Source of the DNA: Gordonia sputi NBRC 100414
GTDB taxonomy: Bacteria > Actinomycetota > Actinomycetes > Mycobacteriales > Mycobacteriaceae
Direction of reading: 5' to 3'
Length of the DNA: 60,307 bases
Assembly (NCBI RefSeq): GCF_000248055.1
Contig: NZ_BAFC01000072.1
Span: 1-60,307 of the forward strand
Part shown: piece by piece, positions 18,589-27,615 of the stretch
How positions within the stretch are numbered: the stretch's first letter is position 1
Layout of the letters: the number at the start of each line of letters is the position of its first letter
The notes under the pieces: generated by a model
The model's database searches: none
What the model saw: only the letters and a program-made list of their open reading frames with translations
Told to the model about the DNA's origin: nothing
Translations under genes and position numbers: made by a program

Positions 18589-19596
18589 TCACTTTGTGTG
18601 GCGGGTGAAGAACTGCCAGATCAACGACGTTGCCGAGATCGAATTGCTCATCTGCCCGGCCTGTGACGGGCTTCCGGTGGAGCCCGGCCACACGTGCGCG
18701 CCGCCATTGACGCGGTAGTGGGTGATCTCGTGACCCGACGCTGCGCAGAACGGCCAGTCGATACGGGTGACGTAGCGATTGACGGGAAACTCGAGTGGCT
18801 GGGTGAGGCAACCGTCGCGTGCGGCCCACCCCGACAGCCAATCCATCACGGGGACATAGGCTCCGCCGTGTCGCACGCCGCCGGTGTAGTGGATCGTTCG
18901 GTCGGCGGTGCCGTGGAAATCGATGATGGATGCGGGCGGGGCGCCGGGGCAGTTGGGACGACCGGCGTCGTAGAATGCACCGCTGACCACCGCGTAGGCG
19001 GCGAACTCGGAGGGCAGCCTGCACGCGAGCATCGCGACGAGTCCGCCACCGTTCGATCGGCCGGCCGCGTACGTCCGGCTCGAGTCGATGCATGCCGCCG
19101 CCCGCAGCTCACGCAGGATCGTTCGGGTGAACGCGATGTCGTCGGCACGGGGCGAGGAGTACGGCGCTCCCTCCCAAGAGACGAGTCCGTCGGTGCCGCG
19201 CAGGCCCTCGGGATAGACGACGATTGCCGGGAGCTGCGCGAGACCGGTGAACCGTGCAAAGGTCGCCGCGGGTTCGGCATGCCCGTGGAACGCCAGAATC
19301 AACGGGTACGTCGACTGCCCGCTGTAACCGGCGGGCACGTTGACGCTGTAGGTGCGCTCGACGCCGTCGACGGTCGTCGTATGCTTCGACGTCCCCGGTG
19401 CGAGACGGTTCGGCCCGGCACATCCGGAGAGGTCGGCCACCCGATGAAGCGGTTCGACGGCGTTCGCCGCCGGGACGGCCCCGGCAACCGAGACAACAGT
19501 GACGGCGGTGAGAACACCGAGGACAAGTGAGAGTGCAGTGCGCCAGGCACGGCGTCGGGCGGATCGCGGCACTCGCCAAGGATAGAGGGTCGGCAC
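18589..19596 (-). CDS. Secreted esterase, LpqC/PHB-depolymerase-like
   Basis: A 335-residue alpha/beta hydrolase (esterase family 1, feruloyl/acetylxylan/PHB-depolymerase group). A long Sec signal ends near residue 46 (VPAANA-VEP). The oxyanion region FHGHAEP and nucleophile Ser181 in GRSNGGG are visible; His in GGAHVWPGS likely completes the triad. M. tuberculosis LpqC belongs to this group, but there is no lipobox here, so it is probably released. GTG start at 19596; a GTG eight codons later is possible. It is transcribed away from a secreted GH1 gene. Confidence 0.83.
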   Translation of the reverse strand: MPTLYPWRVPRSARRRAWRTALSLVLGVLTAVTVVSVAGAVPAANAVEPLHRVADLSGCAGPNRLAPGTSKHTTTVDGVERTYSVNVPAGYSGQSTYPLILAFHGHAEPAATFARFTGLAQLPAIVVYPEGLRGTDGLVSWEGAPYSSPRADDIAFTRTILRELRAAACIDSSRTYAAGRSNGGGLVAMLACRLPSEFAAYAVVSGAFYDAGRPNCPGAPPASIIDFHGTADRTIHYTGGVRHGGAYVPVMDWLSGWAARDGCLTQPLEFPVNRYVTRIDWPFCAASGHEITHYRVNGGAHVWPGSTGSPSQAGQMSNSISATSLIWQFFTRHTK

Positions 19597-19741
19597 ACGC
19601 GGGGCTGTGATCCGGGCGGAGGATTCACGTGCTGTCGATGTTGTCGACGGCTGGCCGTCTCTTCAGGTCCCGCGGAGCATTCTGGTGCAGTCGTGCCGAT
19701 TCGGCCGCGACCGGAGCGTCTTGTTTGCGATGCTGAGCGCC

Positions 19742-21136
19742 ATGATGGTGCGTCGCAGAGCCGCAGGTAGCGGAGCCCATGAGGTTCTTGGTAGGAAAGG
19801 CGCAGGCGTGCCGCTGATGTTGCTGGTCGTCGCGCTAGTCGCGACGGTGTGTGCACTTCCCGCCCAGGCGGGAGCGCAGCCGCCGGGTGCGCAGCCGCCG
19901 GGGGCGCAGCCTCTGCCGGCCGCCGACCCCGGAACCCTGCCTCCGGGATTCCTCTGGGGTGTGTCGTCGTCGGGTTTCCAGTCCGAGGGGTCGTCGCCGG
20001 ACAGTAACTGGACCAGATATGTCGCCGCGGGTAAGACCGACGACAAGGTGGGGTCCGCCGTCGACTCTCGTCATCGCTATCGCTCGGATATCGCCCTCGC
20101 GAAGTCCCTTGGTGTCACGGTCTATCGCGTCGGTGTCGAGTGGGCGCGCATCGAGCCGAAGCCGGGAGTGATCGACCGTCGCGAGCTCGCGTACTACGAC
20201 GACATGATCGCGGCAATCGTGAGCGCGGGAATGCGGCCGATGATCACCCTCGATCACTGGGTCTATCCGGGATGGGTTGCAGCGCGCGGCGGTTGGGCGA
20301 ATGCCTCGACGCCGCAGGCGTGGCTACGTAACGCGCGCTTTGTCGTCGACAGGTACGCCCATGACAATCCGCTGTGGATCACCATCAACGAGCCGACGAT
20401 CTATATCGTCAACGAGCTGCGCATGGGTGGACTCCCCGCGGCTGCGAGTGCAACGATGCGCGACCGCCTCGTCGACGTGCACACGTCGATCTACCGATAC
20501 ATCCACCAGCGTCAGCCCGCCGCCATGGTGTCGTCGAACATCGCTTACGTCCCGACTGTTGAGCCGATCGTCGACACCGCATTTGCCGATCGGGTGCGCG
20601 ATTCTCTCGACTTCATCGGTCTCGACTATTACTACTCGGCGTCGGTCACCGACCTGAGCGCGGTCAACGCCGCCACGGGAAAAAATTGGAACGCAACGGT
20701 ATCGGCCGACGGGATCTACTACTCGCTGCGTGATCTCGCGCGGCGCTTCCCGGGTAAACCCCTCTACGTCGTGGAGACCGGCATGCCGACCGAGAATGGC
20801 AAGCCGCGCCCCGACGGTTATCGTCGCGGTGATCATCTGCGTGACCTCGTCTACTGGGTCGGGCGGGCGCGTGCAGACCGCATTCCGGTCATCGGATTCA
20901 ACTATTGGAGCCTCACCGACAACTACGAATGGGGTTCGTACACACCACGATTCGGGCTGTACACCGTCGACGTCAAAACAGATCCGACGCTGCGCAGACA
21001 ACCGACGGACGCGGTGCCGGCCTATCGCGACATCACCGCGCGCAACGGAGTGGGGTCGGCGTATCGCCCGACCCGGCCGGCCCAGTGGTGTTCGCTGGCC
21101 GCCGCTCCCGCGAGTTGTGGCCAACCGGTGCGCTGA
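19742..21136 (+). CDS. Secreted glycoside hydrolase family 1 (beta-glycosidase)
   Basis: About 464 residues from the ATG at 19742: a signal peptide (hydrophobic 24-40, likely cleavage after AQA), a short repeated linker of GAQPP units, then a GH1 barrel. The acid/base Glu217 is in TINEPT and the nucleophile Glu345 in YVVETGMP, with FNYWSLTDNYEW near the end. GH1 enzymes are usually cytoplasmic, so an exported one is notable. The linker is a 15-bp direct repeat (19874-19903 plus a partial copy). The start is uncertain: an ATG at 19730 and a longer ORF from 19607 are alternatives and none has a strong SD. Confidence 0.85.
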   Translation: MMVRRRAAGSGAHEVLGRKGAGVPLMLLVVALVATVCALPAQAGAQPPGAQPPGAQPLPAADPGTLPPGFLWGVSSSGFQSEGSSPDSNWTRYVAAGKTDDKVGSAVDSRHRYRSDIALAKSLGVTVYRVGVEWARIEPKPGVIDRRELAYYDDMIAAIVSAGMRPMITLDHWVYPGWVAARGGWANASTPQAWLRNARFVVDRYAHDNPLWITINEPTIYIVNELRMGGLPAAASATMRDRLVDVHTSIYRYIHQRQPAAMVSSNIAYVPTVEPIVDTAFADRVRDSLDFIGLDYYYSASVTDLSAVNAATGKNWNATVSADGIYYSLRDLARRFPGKPLYVVETGMPTENGKPRPDGYRRGDHLRDLVYWVGRARADRIPVIGFNYWSLTDNYEWGSYTPRFGLYTVDVKTDPTLRRQPTDAVPAYRDITARNGVGSAYRPTRPAQWCSLAAAPASCGQPVR

Positions 21137-21236
21137 CGCCCATCGCGTCTGCGTGAGCCGACCGCCGCTGAACTCGACGCCATCGGTCAGCGCATGATGG
21201 TGCGCGACGAACCCGCTGCCGCCCTTCGTTCGAGCG

Positions 21237-21386
21237 ATGCGCGCGCCTCGGGGTTCGGCCGAGCGGGTCAGCATGCAACAGTTCCGCGACGCGCTCGAGG
21301 AAGTTCCTGCCCCGGCTCCGGCTGCTCAGTATGCTGCAATCCCTCGAGAACCGTTAGTGTCGGCCGATGCGCTGACAGCCATGTAG
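21237..21386 (+). CDS. Possible small ORF of 49 residues
   Basis: In the 286-bp gap between GH1 and the next gene, an ATG at 21237 opens 49 codons ending TAG at 21384. The sequence contains QQFRDALEEVPAPAPAAQ. It has no SD and no family I recognise, and could be the relic of a lost gene. An internal ATG after the first 12 residues is an alternative. Nothing else was seen in this gap. Confidence 0.2.
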   Translation: MRAPRGSAERVSMQQFRDALEEVPAPAPAAQYAAIPREPLVSADALTAM

Positions 21387-21422
21387 GCGCGCAGCGCCGA
21401 CAGCCCCCAGAAGGATGAGAAC

Positions 21423-22247
21423 ATGCCGCTCACCGTCGTCGACAAGGATTCGATCACCGCAGCTCTGACCACCGAGTGGGCTGCGCTGCAGTCACTCGCG
21501 GCGCAACTCACCGACGAGCAGTGGTCGGCACCGTCGGTGCTCCCTGGCTGGACCAACGCCGACATCGTCGCCCACATCATCGGCACGGAGAGCATGCTCG
21601 ACGGTCGGGATGTGGAGGCCGCAGCCGACATCACCTCGCGAACGCATGTGAAGAATCCGATCGGCGAGCTCAACGAGCGATGGGCCGACTACTTCCGTGA
21701 CGAGTCTCGGGAGGAGGTGCTCGCTGCGCTCGACGAGATCATCGAGGTGCGCACCGCGGCACTCATGGCGATGACGCAGGACGAGTTCGACGCGCAGACG
21801 GCCACCCCGGCCGGCCCCGACACCTACGGACGATTCATGCGCATCCGCGTCTTCGACTGCTGGATTCACGAGGTCGACCTGCGCGACGCCCTTGCCTACG
21901 GCTCGCCGTCGGATCCCGTTACGGCGGGCGTCGCACTCGACGAGATCTCGTCGTCGTTGCCCTTCGTCGTGGGCAAGCGCGCGTCGGCGCCCGACGGCAG
22001 CAGGGTTCGGTTCGACATCACCGGTGTCGCACCTCGTGAGGTCAGGGTCGCGGTGGACGGTCGCGCGGGGCTCGTCGAGTCATTCGACGGTGGTGATGAC
22101 GCCGCGGACGTCACCCTGCGCGTCGACGGAGTCGACCTGGCGCGTCTGGCCGGAGGTCGGCGTAATGCCGATCCGAGCGCGGTGATCGTCACCGGTGACG
22201 AGGCGCTGGCGAAGGCCGTGCTCGACCGGATCGACTATGTGATCTGA
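21423..22247 (+). CDS. Mycothiol-dependent maleylpyruvate isomerase family protein
   Basis: A 274-residue protein. The N-terminal DinB/MDMPI four-helix domain (about 10-165) contains LPGWTNADIVAHIIGTE and IRVFDCWIHEVDLRDAL, with the metal-binding histidines typical of the family. The C-terminal domain (about 175-272) is SCP2-like. Such proteins use mycothiol in actinomycetes; the true substrate is unknown. A good SD (AGAAGGA, 21409-21415) lies 7 bases before the ATG. Transcribed alone. Confidence 0.85.
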   Translation: MPLTVVDKDSITAALTTEWAALQSLAAQLTDEQWSAPSVLPGWTNADIVAHIIGTESMLDGRDVEAAADITSRTHVKNPIGELNERWADYFRDESREEVLAALDEIIEVRTAALMAMTQDEFDAQTATPAGPDTYGRFMRIRVFDCWIHEVDLRDALAYGSPSDPVTAGVALDEISSSLPFVVGKRASAPDGSRVRFDITGVAPREVRVAVDGRAGLVESFDGGDDAADVTLRVDGVDLARLAGGRRNADPSAVIVTGDEALAKAVLDRIDYVI

Positions 22248-22363
22248 AGCCTCGAACGGACTTTCTACCAGGCTTCGAGATATCGCATCAATCGATGCTA
22301 GGTGTCCAAGAACATGTCATTCGAACGGTCGATTCCGAGGGTATCGGCGGATTAAAAATATGC

Positions 22364-23188
22364 CTATCGCACACCTTGTTCGGGATCGCGAAGGTATTTC
22401 CCACGCCCGAACGCGCGCGCTTCGCTTCCTGCAATCGTGCGTGCGGGGAGCGGGTCGCTCAGCAGGGTGCGCACCAGTGCCGACGACGGACCGAGGTCGC
22501 CGTCGCTGCCCACGACGACGACGTTGCCGGTTCGCCGTCCCTTGAGCATCGCGGGATCGGCGATCAGCATGACATTGGCGAACACCTCCGCGACGGCGGC
22601 GGCGTCGGCGCGCACCAGATCGAGAGTTCGCGCATCGCCGCAGTTCGCGAGATAGAGCCCACCGGGAGTCAACACTTTTTTGACCGCCTGTACGAATTCG
22701 ACGGTCGTCAGATGCGACGGTGTGCGCGCGTCGACAAAGGCATCGCGGATCACCACATCCCGCGAACCCTCCGTCAGCGACTCGGTCACCGCCCGCGCAT
22801 CGCCCACGCGAATACGTAAGCGCGGCGCACGCGGCAGGTCGAACCATTCGCGCACCAATCGGGCCAACTCCGCGTCGATCTCGACAGCAACCTGCCTGGC
22901 CTGCGGGTAGCGGTCGGCCAGAGTGCGCGGAAGCGCGCAGGCTGCCCCGCCGAGGTGGAGAACCCGCAGCGGCGTCGAGGTATCGGGATACCGATCGTCG
23001 ATGACCGCGGCCATCTGGCGGAGATATTCGAAATCGAGAGCTGACGGATCGTCGGGGTGGATGTGCGAGCTGTGGGTCCCGTTGATCAGCAGCAGCCAGC
23101 CACCCGAGATGGGATCGGCAACCACCTCGGCGGTGCCGGTGTCGATGGGGTGGCTACCCGGGACGGGTGCGGGACGGGGTTTGGCCAT
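22364..23188 (-). CDS. Spermidine-synthase-like SAM-binding protein
   Basis: A 274-residue Rossmann-fold protein of the spermidine synthase family (polyamine aminopropyltransferase-like). The nucleotide-binding motif VLHLGGAACALPR and the acidic VEIDAEL follow the family layout, with VRDAFVDARTPSHLTT and LTPGGLYLANC. It lacks the N-terminal beta-barrel and may be a methyltransferase-like relative rather than a true spermidine synthase; members are often annotated fused SpeE or spermine synthase in Mycobacteriales. The start (ATG 23188) is 22 bp from the divergent cobD start. The 116-bp gap beyond its stop holds nothing I can name. Confidence 0.8.
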   Translation of the reverse strand: MAKPRPAPVPGSHPIDTGTAEVVADPISGGWLLLINGTHSSHIHPDDPSALDFEYLRQMAAVIDDRYPDTSTPLRVLHLGGAACALPRTLADRYPQARQVAVEIDAELARLVREWFDLPRAPRLRIRVGDARAVTESLTEGSRDVVIRDAFVDARTPSHLTTVEFVQAVKKVLTPGGLYLANCGDARTLDLVRADAAAVAEVFANVMLIADPAMLKGRRTGNVVVVGSDGDLGPSSALVRTLLSDPLPARTIAGSEARAFGRGKYLRDPEQGVR

Positions 23189-23210
23189 GAGGTGACGATA
23201 CGATCACGCG

Positions 23211-24197
23211 GTGCGTCGAGCCCCATCCAGTTCCAGTCCGCGCGCGGTGGGTCGAGCACTCGACGTCCCGGTCGGGCTGTGCGTCGGCTACCTCCTCGAC
23301 CGCGCTGTGGGCGACCCACGCCGGTGGCATCCCGTCGCGGGTCTCGGGCGCGCGATCGGTCGACTCGAGCGGGCCGTGTACGCCGACTCGCGCGCGGTGG
23401 GCGTAGGTTTCGCCGCGACGTCGGTGTGCGCGTCGATCGCCCTCGGGGTCGGTGTCGACAGAGCCGCCCGGCGCGCCGATTCCTCACCTGTGCGGATTGC
23501 GGCCGTCGCGGTGGCGACGTGGGCCGTGCTCGGTGGCACCACTCTCAACAGGGTCGGCCGCGAGGTCGCGGATGATCTCTCCGTCGACGACATCGACGCC
23601 GCACGCGCACTGGTACCGAGCCTGTGCGGTCGCGACCCCGAGAGCCTCGACGCTGCCGGAATCGTGCGTGCCGCAGTCGAATCGATCGCCGAGAACACCT
23701 CAGACGCTGCCGTGGCTCCACTGTTCTGGGGTGGCGTCGCCGGTGTGCCCGGGCTGGTCGCGTATCGAACCGTCAACACTCTCGATTCGATGGTCGGCTA
23801 CCGCAACGACAGGTACGGACGATTCGGTTGGGCTTCGGCGCGTCTCGACGACCTTGCAAACCTCGTACCGGCACGGCTCGCCGGGGTGCTGGTCGTCGTG
23901 CTCGGAGAAGACCGCGCAGGCGCCCTCCGTGCATGGCGACGCGACGCCGCAGCGCATCCGAGTCCGAACGCGGGCGTCGTCGAATCGTCGTTCGCCGGGG
24001 CGCTCGGGCTTCGTCTCGGGGGTCGGACGGTGTACCCACACGGCGTCGAAGAACGTCCTGCGCTCGGAGACGGTCGGTTGCCGGAGGTTGCGGATCTGTA
24101 TTCGACGACGCGTCTGTCGCGGCGGGTCCAGATCGGAGCTCTGGCGTCGAGTGCGTTGATCGCGTACGCGATAGGTGCACTACGACGGCGTCGGTGA
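23211..24197 (+). CDS. cobD: Cobalamin biosynthesis protein CobD/CbiB
   Basis: A 328-residue membrane protein that attaches aminopropanol (or its phosphate) to adenosylcobyric acid, giving adenosylcobinamide. Signatures: YLLDRAVGDPRRWHPVAGLGRAIG, ESIAENTSDAAVAPLFWG and AYRTVNTLDSMVGY, with several hydrophobic segments. GTG start. Its stop TGA and the stop of the convergent SURF1 gene abut in the palindrome TGATCA with no bases between. cobC lies 2.3 kb away, separated by SURF1, ptpA and the HAD gene, as in M. tuberculosis. No B12 riboswitch was seen upstream (22-bp gap). Confidence 0.92.
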   Translation: MRRAPSSSSPRAVGRALDVPVGLCVGYLLDRAVGDPRRWHPVAGLGRAIGRLERAVYADSRAVGVGFAATSVCASIALGVGVDRAARRADSSPVRIAAVAVATWAVLGGTTLNRVGREVADDLSVDDIDAARALVPSLCGRDPESLDAAGIVRAAVESIAENTSDAAVAPLFWGGVAGVPGLVAYRTVNTLDSMVGYRNDRYGRFGWASARLDDLANLVPARLAGVLVVVLGEDRAGALRAWRRDAAAHPSPNAGVVESSFAGALGLRLGGRTVYPHGVEERPALGDGRLPEVADLYSTTRLSRRVQIGALASSALIAYAIGALRRRR

Positions 24198-25205
24198 TCA
24201 GCCGCCGTAGCGCTGGGTGAGCTTGTCGCGGACGTCGTCGGGTGCGTGTTCGGTGTCCGGGCCGAAACCGATCCGCGTCGTGTCGGAGTGGTCGGCGTCG
24301 TCGACGACGGTGTCGCCACGCAGTTCCGCGCGCAATCGTTTGCGGCGCGCGGCGCGGTCGGAGGTGACACTCGCCGACGCCGCGGTCGGGGCGGCGGGAG
24401 TCTGCGCATCCGTGGTTGCCGCAGCGGAATCCGTCGAGGTGGTGGTCGCGGTGTTCGCCGTGCCACGTGCCCGACGACGCTGCTTGATCTCGGCGTAGAT
24501 GAAGTATCCGGCTCCGAGCGGAGCCATGATCCCGAATGCGAGCCACTGCAACCCGTAGGAGAGGTAGGGGCCGGACTCGAGTTGGGGTAGCGGGATCTCG
24601 CCGAGCGATCCCGGCTGGTTCGGCGAGATCTGGATATAGAACGGGTCCATGCCGGTGGAGGTCGCGCGCGACAGTTCGGTGGGATCGATCGTGTACATCG
24701 ACAGGGCGCCGTCGACGACCGCCGCGCCTCGACCGGGCGTCGTGCCCTCGCCAGCCCTGATCCGACCGTCGATGGTCACCTCACCCGCAGGCGGCGCAGG
24801 TATGACCGGTGTCTGTCCCTGGTCGGGTCGTATGTAGCCGCGATCGACCACGAGCACCCTGTCCGAACCCGCAACCCGGAAGGGCGTCAAGACCTCGATG
24901 GCCGGACGTTCCTCGACCGAACGCAGTCGGACCAGGGCCTGCTTGTCGGTCAGGAAGGTGCCGGTGATGTGCACCTCGCGCCACTCGGTGTCGGGTCGGA
25001 ATCCGTTACCGGCCGGTGCGACCGACGCAAGCGGAACGGGCGCGATCGACACGGCCTGCTCGATGAGGTGGTTGCGCTCGCTCGTTCTGCTGTTCTTGCC
25101 CAGTTGCCACGGGGCGAGGATGGAGAAACACAGCGCGGCGAATGCCACGACCACCACAGCCAGGGCAATCCACCCAGGTCGCAGGAAGGTTCGGAGCACG
25201 CGCAT
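24198..25205 (-). CDS. SURF1 family protein (cytochrome oxidase biogenesis)
   Basis: A 335-residue membrane protein with transmembrane segments at about 12-32 and 220-238 flanking the SURF1 external domain (WREVHITGTF, VDRGYIRP, YLSYGLQWLAFG). SURF1 assists heme a insertion into the aa3 oxidase. After the second TM a charged, Ala/Thr-rich cytoplasmic tail of about 95 residues follows, ending DVRDKLTQRYGG. ATG start at 25205, 65 bp after ptpA, so probably cotranscribed with HAD-ptpA. Confidence 0.88.
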   Translation of the reverse strand: MRVLRTFLRPGWIALAVVVVAFAALCFSILAPWQLGKNSRTSERNHLIEQAVSIAPVPLASVAPAGNGFRPDTEWREVHITGTFLTDKQALVRLRSVEERPAIEVLTPFRVAGSDRVLVVDRGYIRPDQGQTPVIPAPPAGEVTIDGRIRAGEGTTPGRGAAVVDGALSMYTIDPTELSRATSTGMDPFYIQISPNQPGSLGEIPLPQLESGPYLSYGLQWLAFGIMAPLGAGYFIYAEIKQRRRARGTANTATTTSTDSAAATTDAQTPAAPTAASASVTSDRAARRKRLRAELRGDTVVDDADHSDTTRIGFGPDTEHAPDDVRDKLTQRYGG

Positions 25206-25270
25206 GCCTCAACGGTACCGAGGTGCCCGCACACATCGGCGGTGTGGGGCAATGTACGACGCTGCGGCGG

Positions 25271-25747
25271 CTACGTATTGCCCAGGCGGTCGTTGACCCA
25301 GGCCAACATGCCCGGAACGGCCGCCTCGATCTGCTGACGGGTGAGCGCGAAATCGCCCTGTGTCCCGTAGTAGGGATCGGCGACGTCGAGGTCGTCGCCT
25401 GCGTCGGGATCGAAACTGCGCAGCAGCCGCACACGATCGCCGAGCCGTTTGCGTTCGAGATCCTTGGCGTGGCCGGAATCCATCGCGACGAGCAGGTCGG
25501 CGTCGAAGTCGTCGGGAGCCAGGTGGGCTGCGGTGTGGGCGTCGGAGTAGCCGTGGGCGAGTAGCTCGGTGCGTGCGCGATTGTCGGCGGGTTCGCCGAC
25601 ATGCCAGCTACTGGTACCCCGACTGGTCACGCGGACCCGGTCGGAGAGACCGGCGTCGTCGATGGCAGATCGGAAAATGTTCTGCGCCATGGGCGACCGG
25701 CAGATATTGCCCGTGCACACGAAACAGACGTGTAGTTGATCAGACAC
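25271..25747 (-). CDS. ptpA: Low-molecular-weight protein tyrosine phosphatase PtpA
   Basis: A 158-residue LMW-PTP. The P-loop CTGNICRS (Cys11 to Arg17) starts the protein and the catalytic acid lies in VADPYYG. GTG start at 25747; the gene overlaps the end of the HAD gene by 8 bases. In M. tuberculosis PtpA is secreted and dephosphorylates host proteins, with PtkA (the HAD neighbour) phosphorylating it. Whether secretion or host action applies here is unknown. Confidence 0.91.
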   Translation of the reverse strand: MSDQLHVCFVCTGNICRSPMAQNIFRSAIDDAGLSDRVRVTSRGTSSWHVGEPADNRARTELLAHGYSDAHTAAHLAPDDFDADLLVAMDSGHAKDLERKRLGDRVRLLRSFDPDAGDDLDVADPYYGTQGDFALTRQQIEAAVPGMLAWVNDRLGNT

Positions 25748-26426
25748 CTAAGACCTCACGCAGATCGACAACAGAATCGACGCGCCACGAGGCAGCGTCC
25801 CCTTCCCCGGCCCGAGCGTAGCCCCACGAGACGAAGACTGTCGGGATTCCGAAGCTCTCGGCACCCTCGACATCGTGCGACCGATCGCCGATCATCACGA
25901 CGGGATGGTCGGGAAGTCCGGTGTCCGGGTCGGGTGTAATGCCCGATTGTCTCAGTGCCCACGCAATCACGTCGGTCTTGCTGCGCCGCGAGCCGTCGTC
26001 GCTGGCACCGCAGATCGCCGCGAAGCGGTCGGCGAGGGAGAAATGCTCGAGGATGGCTCGCGCCGTGTTCTCGTTTTTCGACGTCGCGATCGTCATCGTC
26101 CGGCCCTGGGTCGCGAGATCGTCGACGAGCTCGCGTATCTCCGGGAAGACCGAATTCTCGAGCCATCCGACGTCGGTGTAGCGCTTGCGGTAGGCGCGCA
26201 TCGCGTCGTCGGCGGTCTCCTGGTCGAGTCCGAGGCCGATGAGCGTGTCGATCATCGGTGGTCCCGCGACGCCCGCGACGACGTCGTCGGGTGGTTCGGG
26301 TGCCCCGACCTCGGCGAGTGCGTGGCGAAAGCTGTTGACGATGCCGGAGAAGCTGTCGGTGATCGTGCCGTCGAGGTCGAACAACAGTACGGTCCGCGGA
26401 TCATGCGGATCTGCCGGAGAGGTCAC
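25740..26426 (-). CDS. HAD-superfamily hydrolase, PtkA-like
   Basis: A 228-residue HAD phosphatase fold: nucleophile Asp17 and Asp19 in LLFDLDGTITDS, cap domain about 30-100, motif II IATSKN, motif III Lys and motif IV MIGDRSHDV. The gene pair with ptpA matches M. tuberculosis ptkA-ptpA, where PtkA is described as a tyrosine kinase of HAD type. The M. tuberculosis protein has a long disordered N-terminus that is absent with this start (GTG 26426); a longer in-frame ORF exists but its added sequence is not convincing. Phosphoglycolate-phosphatase activity is the conservative alternative. Confidence 0.85.
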   Translation of the reverse strand: MTSPADPHDPRTVLLFDLDGTITDSFSGIVNSFRHALAEVGAPEPPDDVVAGVAGPPMIDTLIGLGLDQETADDAMRAYRKRYTDVGWLENSVFPEIRELVDDLATQGRTMTIATSKNENTARAILEHFSLADRFAAICGASDDGSRRSKTDVIAWALRQSGITPDPDTGLPDHPVVMIGDRSHDVEGAESFGIPTVFVSWGYARAGEGDAASWRVDSVVDLREVLGV

Positions 26427-26517
26427 GGCTCCATCGTGACATGTACCGCAGCGGGTGTCCGAATGGCGTGTTGCTGTCGGCCGATCCGTCGGCACTCGAC
26501 CATTAGGCTCGACGGTT

Positions 26518-27615
26518 ATGACAGCAGGCACGACCCCGCAGGACAGCGTGTACCGCCTCAGCCGACACGGCGATGTCGACGTGGAGGCCGGTGTCGTCGA
26601 TTTCGCCGTCAACGTGCGCGGTGAGGCGCCAGAGTTCGTCCGCGCCGCGATCGCCGACGCCTGTGCACGTCTCGCGTCCTATCCGAGCACCGCGCACGCC
26701 GATGCCGCGATAGCTGCGATCTGTGCACTACACCAACGGGATCCGGACGAGGTCATGCTGCTCGCGGGCGCCGCGGACGGGTTCGAGGCGCTGCCACGGC
26801 TCGGGTCTCGGCACGCCGCGCTCGTCCAACCCTCGTTCACCGAGCCGGAGATCGCCCTGCGGGCAGCCGGAATCCCCATCACCCAGGTGCAGTTGCCGCC
26901 GCCGTGGTGCATCGACCCCGACGACATCGCCGACCGCATCCCCGACGATGCCGACCTCGTCGTCGTCGGCAACCCGACCAACCCGACGTCGGTGTTGCAC
27001 AGCAGAGCCGCGCTCGATGCGATGCGCAGGCCCGGACGAATACTCGTCGTCGACGAGGCGTTCGCCGATCTCACCGTCGATCCGGTCACCGGCGAGCGTG
27101 AGCCGCAGTCCCTCGCGTCGATGCGTAACGACGACATCGTCGTGTTACGCAGCGTGACAAAGACTTTCGGACTCGCCGGCCTGCGCGCGGGGTACCTCCT
27201 GGCGTCGCCCGAGATCGTCGAACGGCTGAGCCGGGGACGTCGACCCTGGCCGTTGTCGACGCCCGCGCTCGCTGCTCTGGCCGAGTGCGTCGGCCCTGCG
27301 GGACAACGGTTCTGCGACGACGCTGCGCGCGCCGTCGCGGCCGAGCGAGACTTCATGCTCGACCGGCTCGCACTGGCGGGGATCAGGACGTGCACACAAC
27401 CCGAGGCGCCGTTCGTGCTCATCGAGACGCCGAACGGCATCGCGGTCAAGAATGCTCTTCGCGCAGCGGGTTTCGGTGTGCGAAGCTGCGCCAACTTCGT
27501 CGGCCTCGACGGCGATCACCTGCGGCTCGCGGTGCGCGACAACGCCACCGTCACCGCAATGGTCGACGCACTGGCCCGCGCACGAAAGGACGTCGACGAT
27601 GACGCACAAGGATGA
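26518..27615 (+). CDS. cobC: PLP-dependent aminotransferase-like protein CobC
   Basis: A 365-residue fold-type I PLP enzyme of the histidinol-phosphate aminotransferase/threonine-phosphate decarboxylase group (Rv2231c-like). The Schiff-base Lys215 is in RSVTKTFGLAGLRAGY, Asp179 in VVDEAF and the substrate motif is GNPTNPTS. In the cobalamin pathway it is thought to supply aminopropanol phosphate for CobD. Start ATG 26518, divergent from the HAD gene over 91 bp. Nif3 begins inside its last 17 bases. A -10-like TAGGCT about 9 bases before the ATG leaves room for a very short leader. Confidence 0.86.
   Translation: MTAGTTPQDSVYRLSRHGDVDVEAGVVDFAVNVRGEAPEFVRAAIADACARLASYPSTAHADAAIAAICALHQRDPDEVMLLAGAADGFEALPRLGSRHAALVQPSFTEPEIALRAAGIPITQVQLPPPWCIDPDDIADRIPDDADLVVVGNPTNPTSVLHSRAALDAMRRPGRILVVDEAFADLTVDPVTGEREPQSLASMRNDDIVVLRSVTKTFGLAGLRAGYLLASPEIVERLSRGRRPWPLSTPALAALAECVGPAGQRFCDDAARAVAAERDFMLDRLALAGIRTCTQPEAPFVLIETPNGIAVKNALRAAGFGVRSCANFVGLDGDHLRLAVRDNATVTAMVDALARARKDVDDDAQG

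Noticed and set aside
23189..26517. B12 riboswitch for cobD or cobC
   Set aside because: The gaps upstream are 22 and 91 bp and show no B12-box-like sequence.
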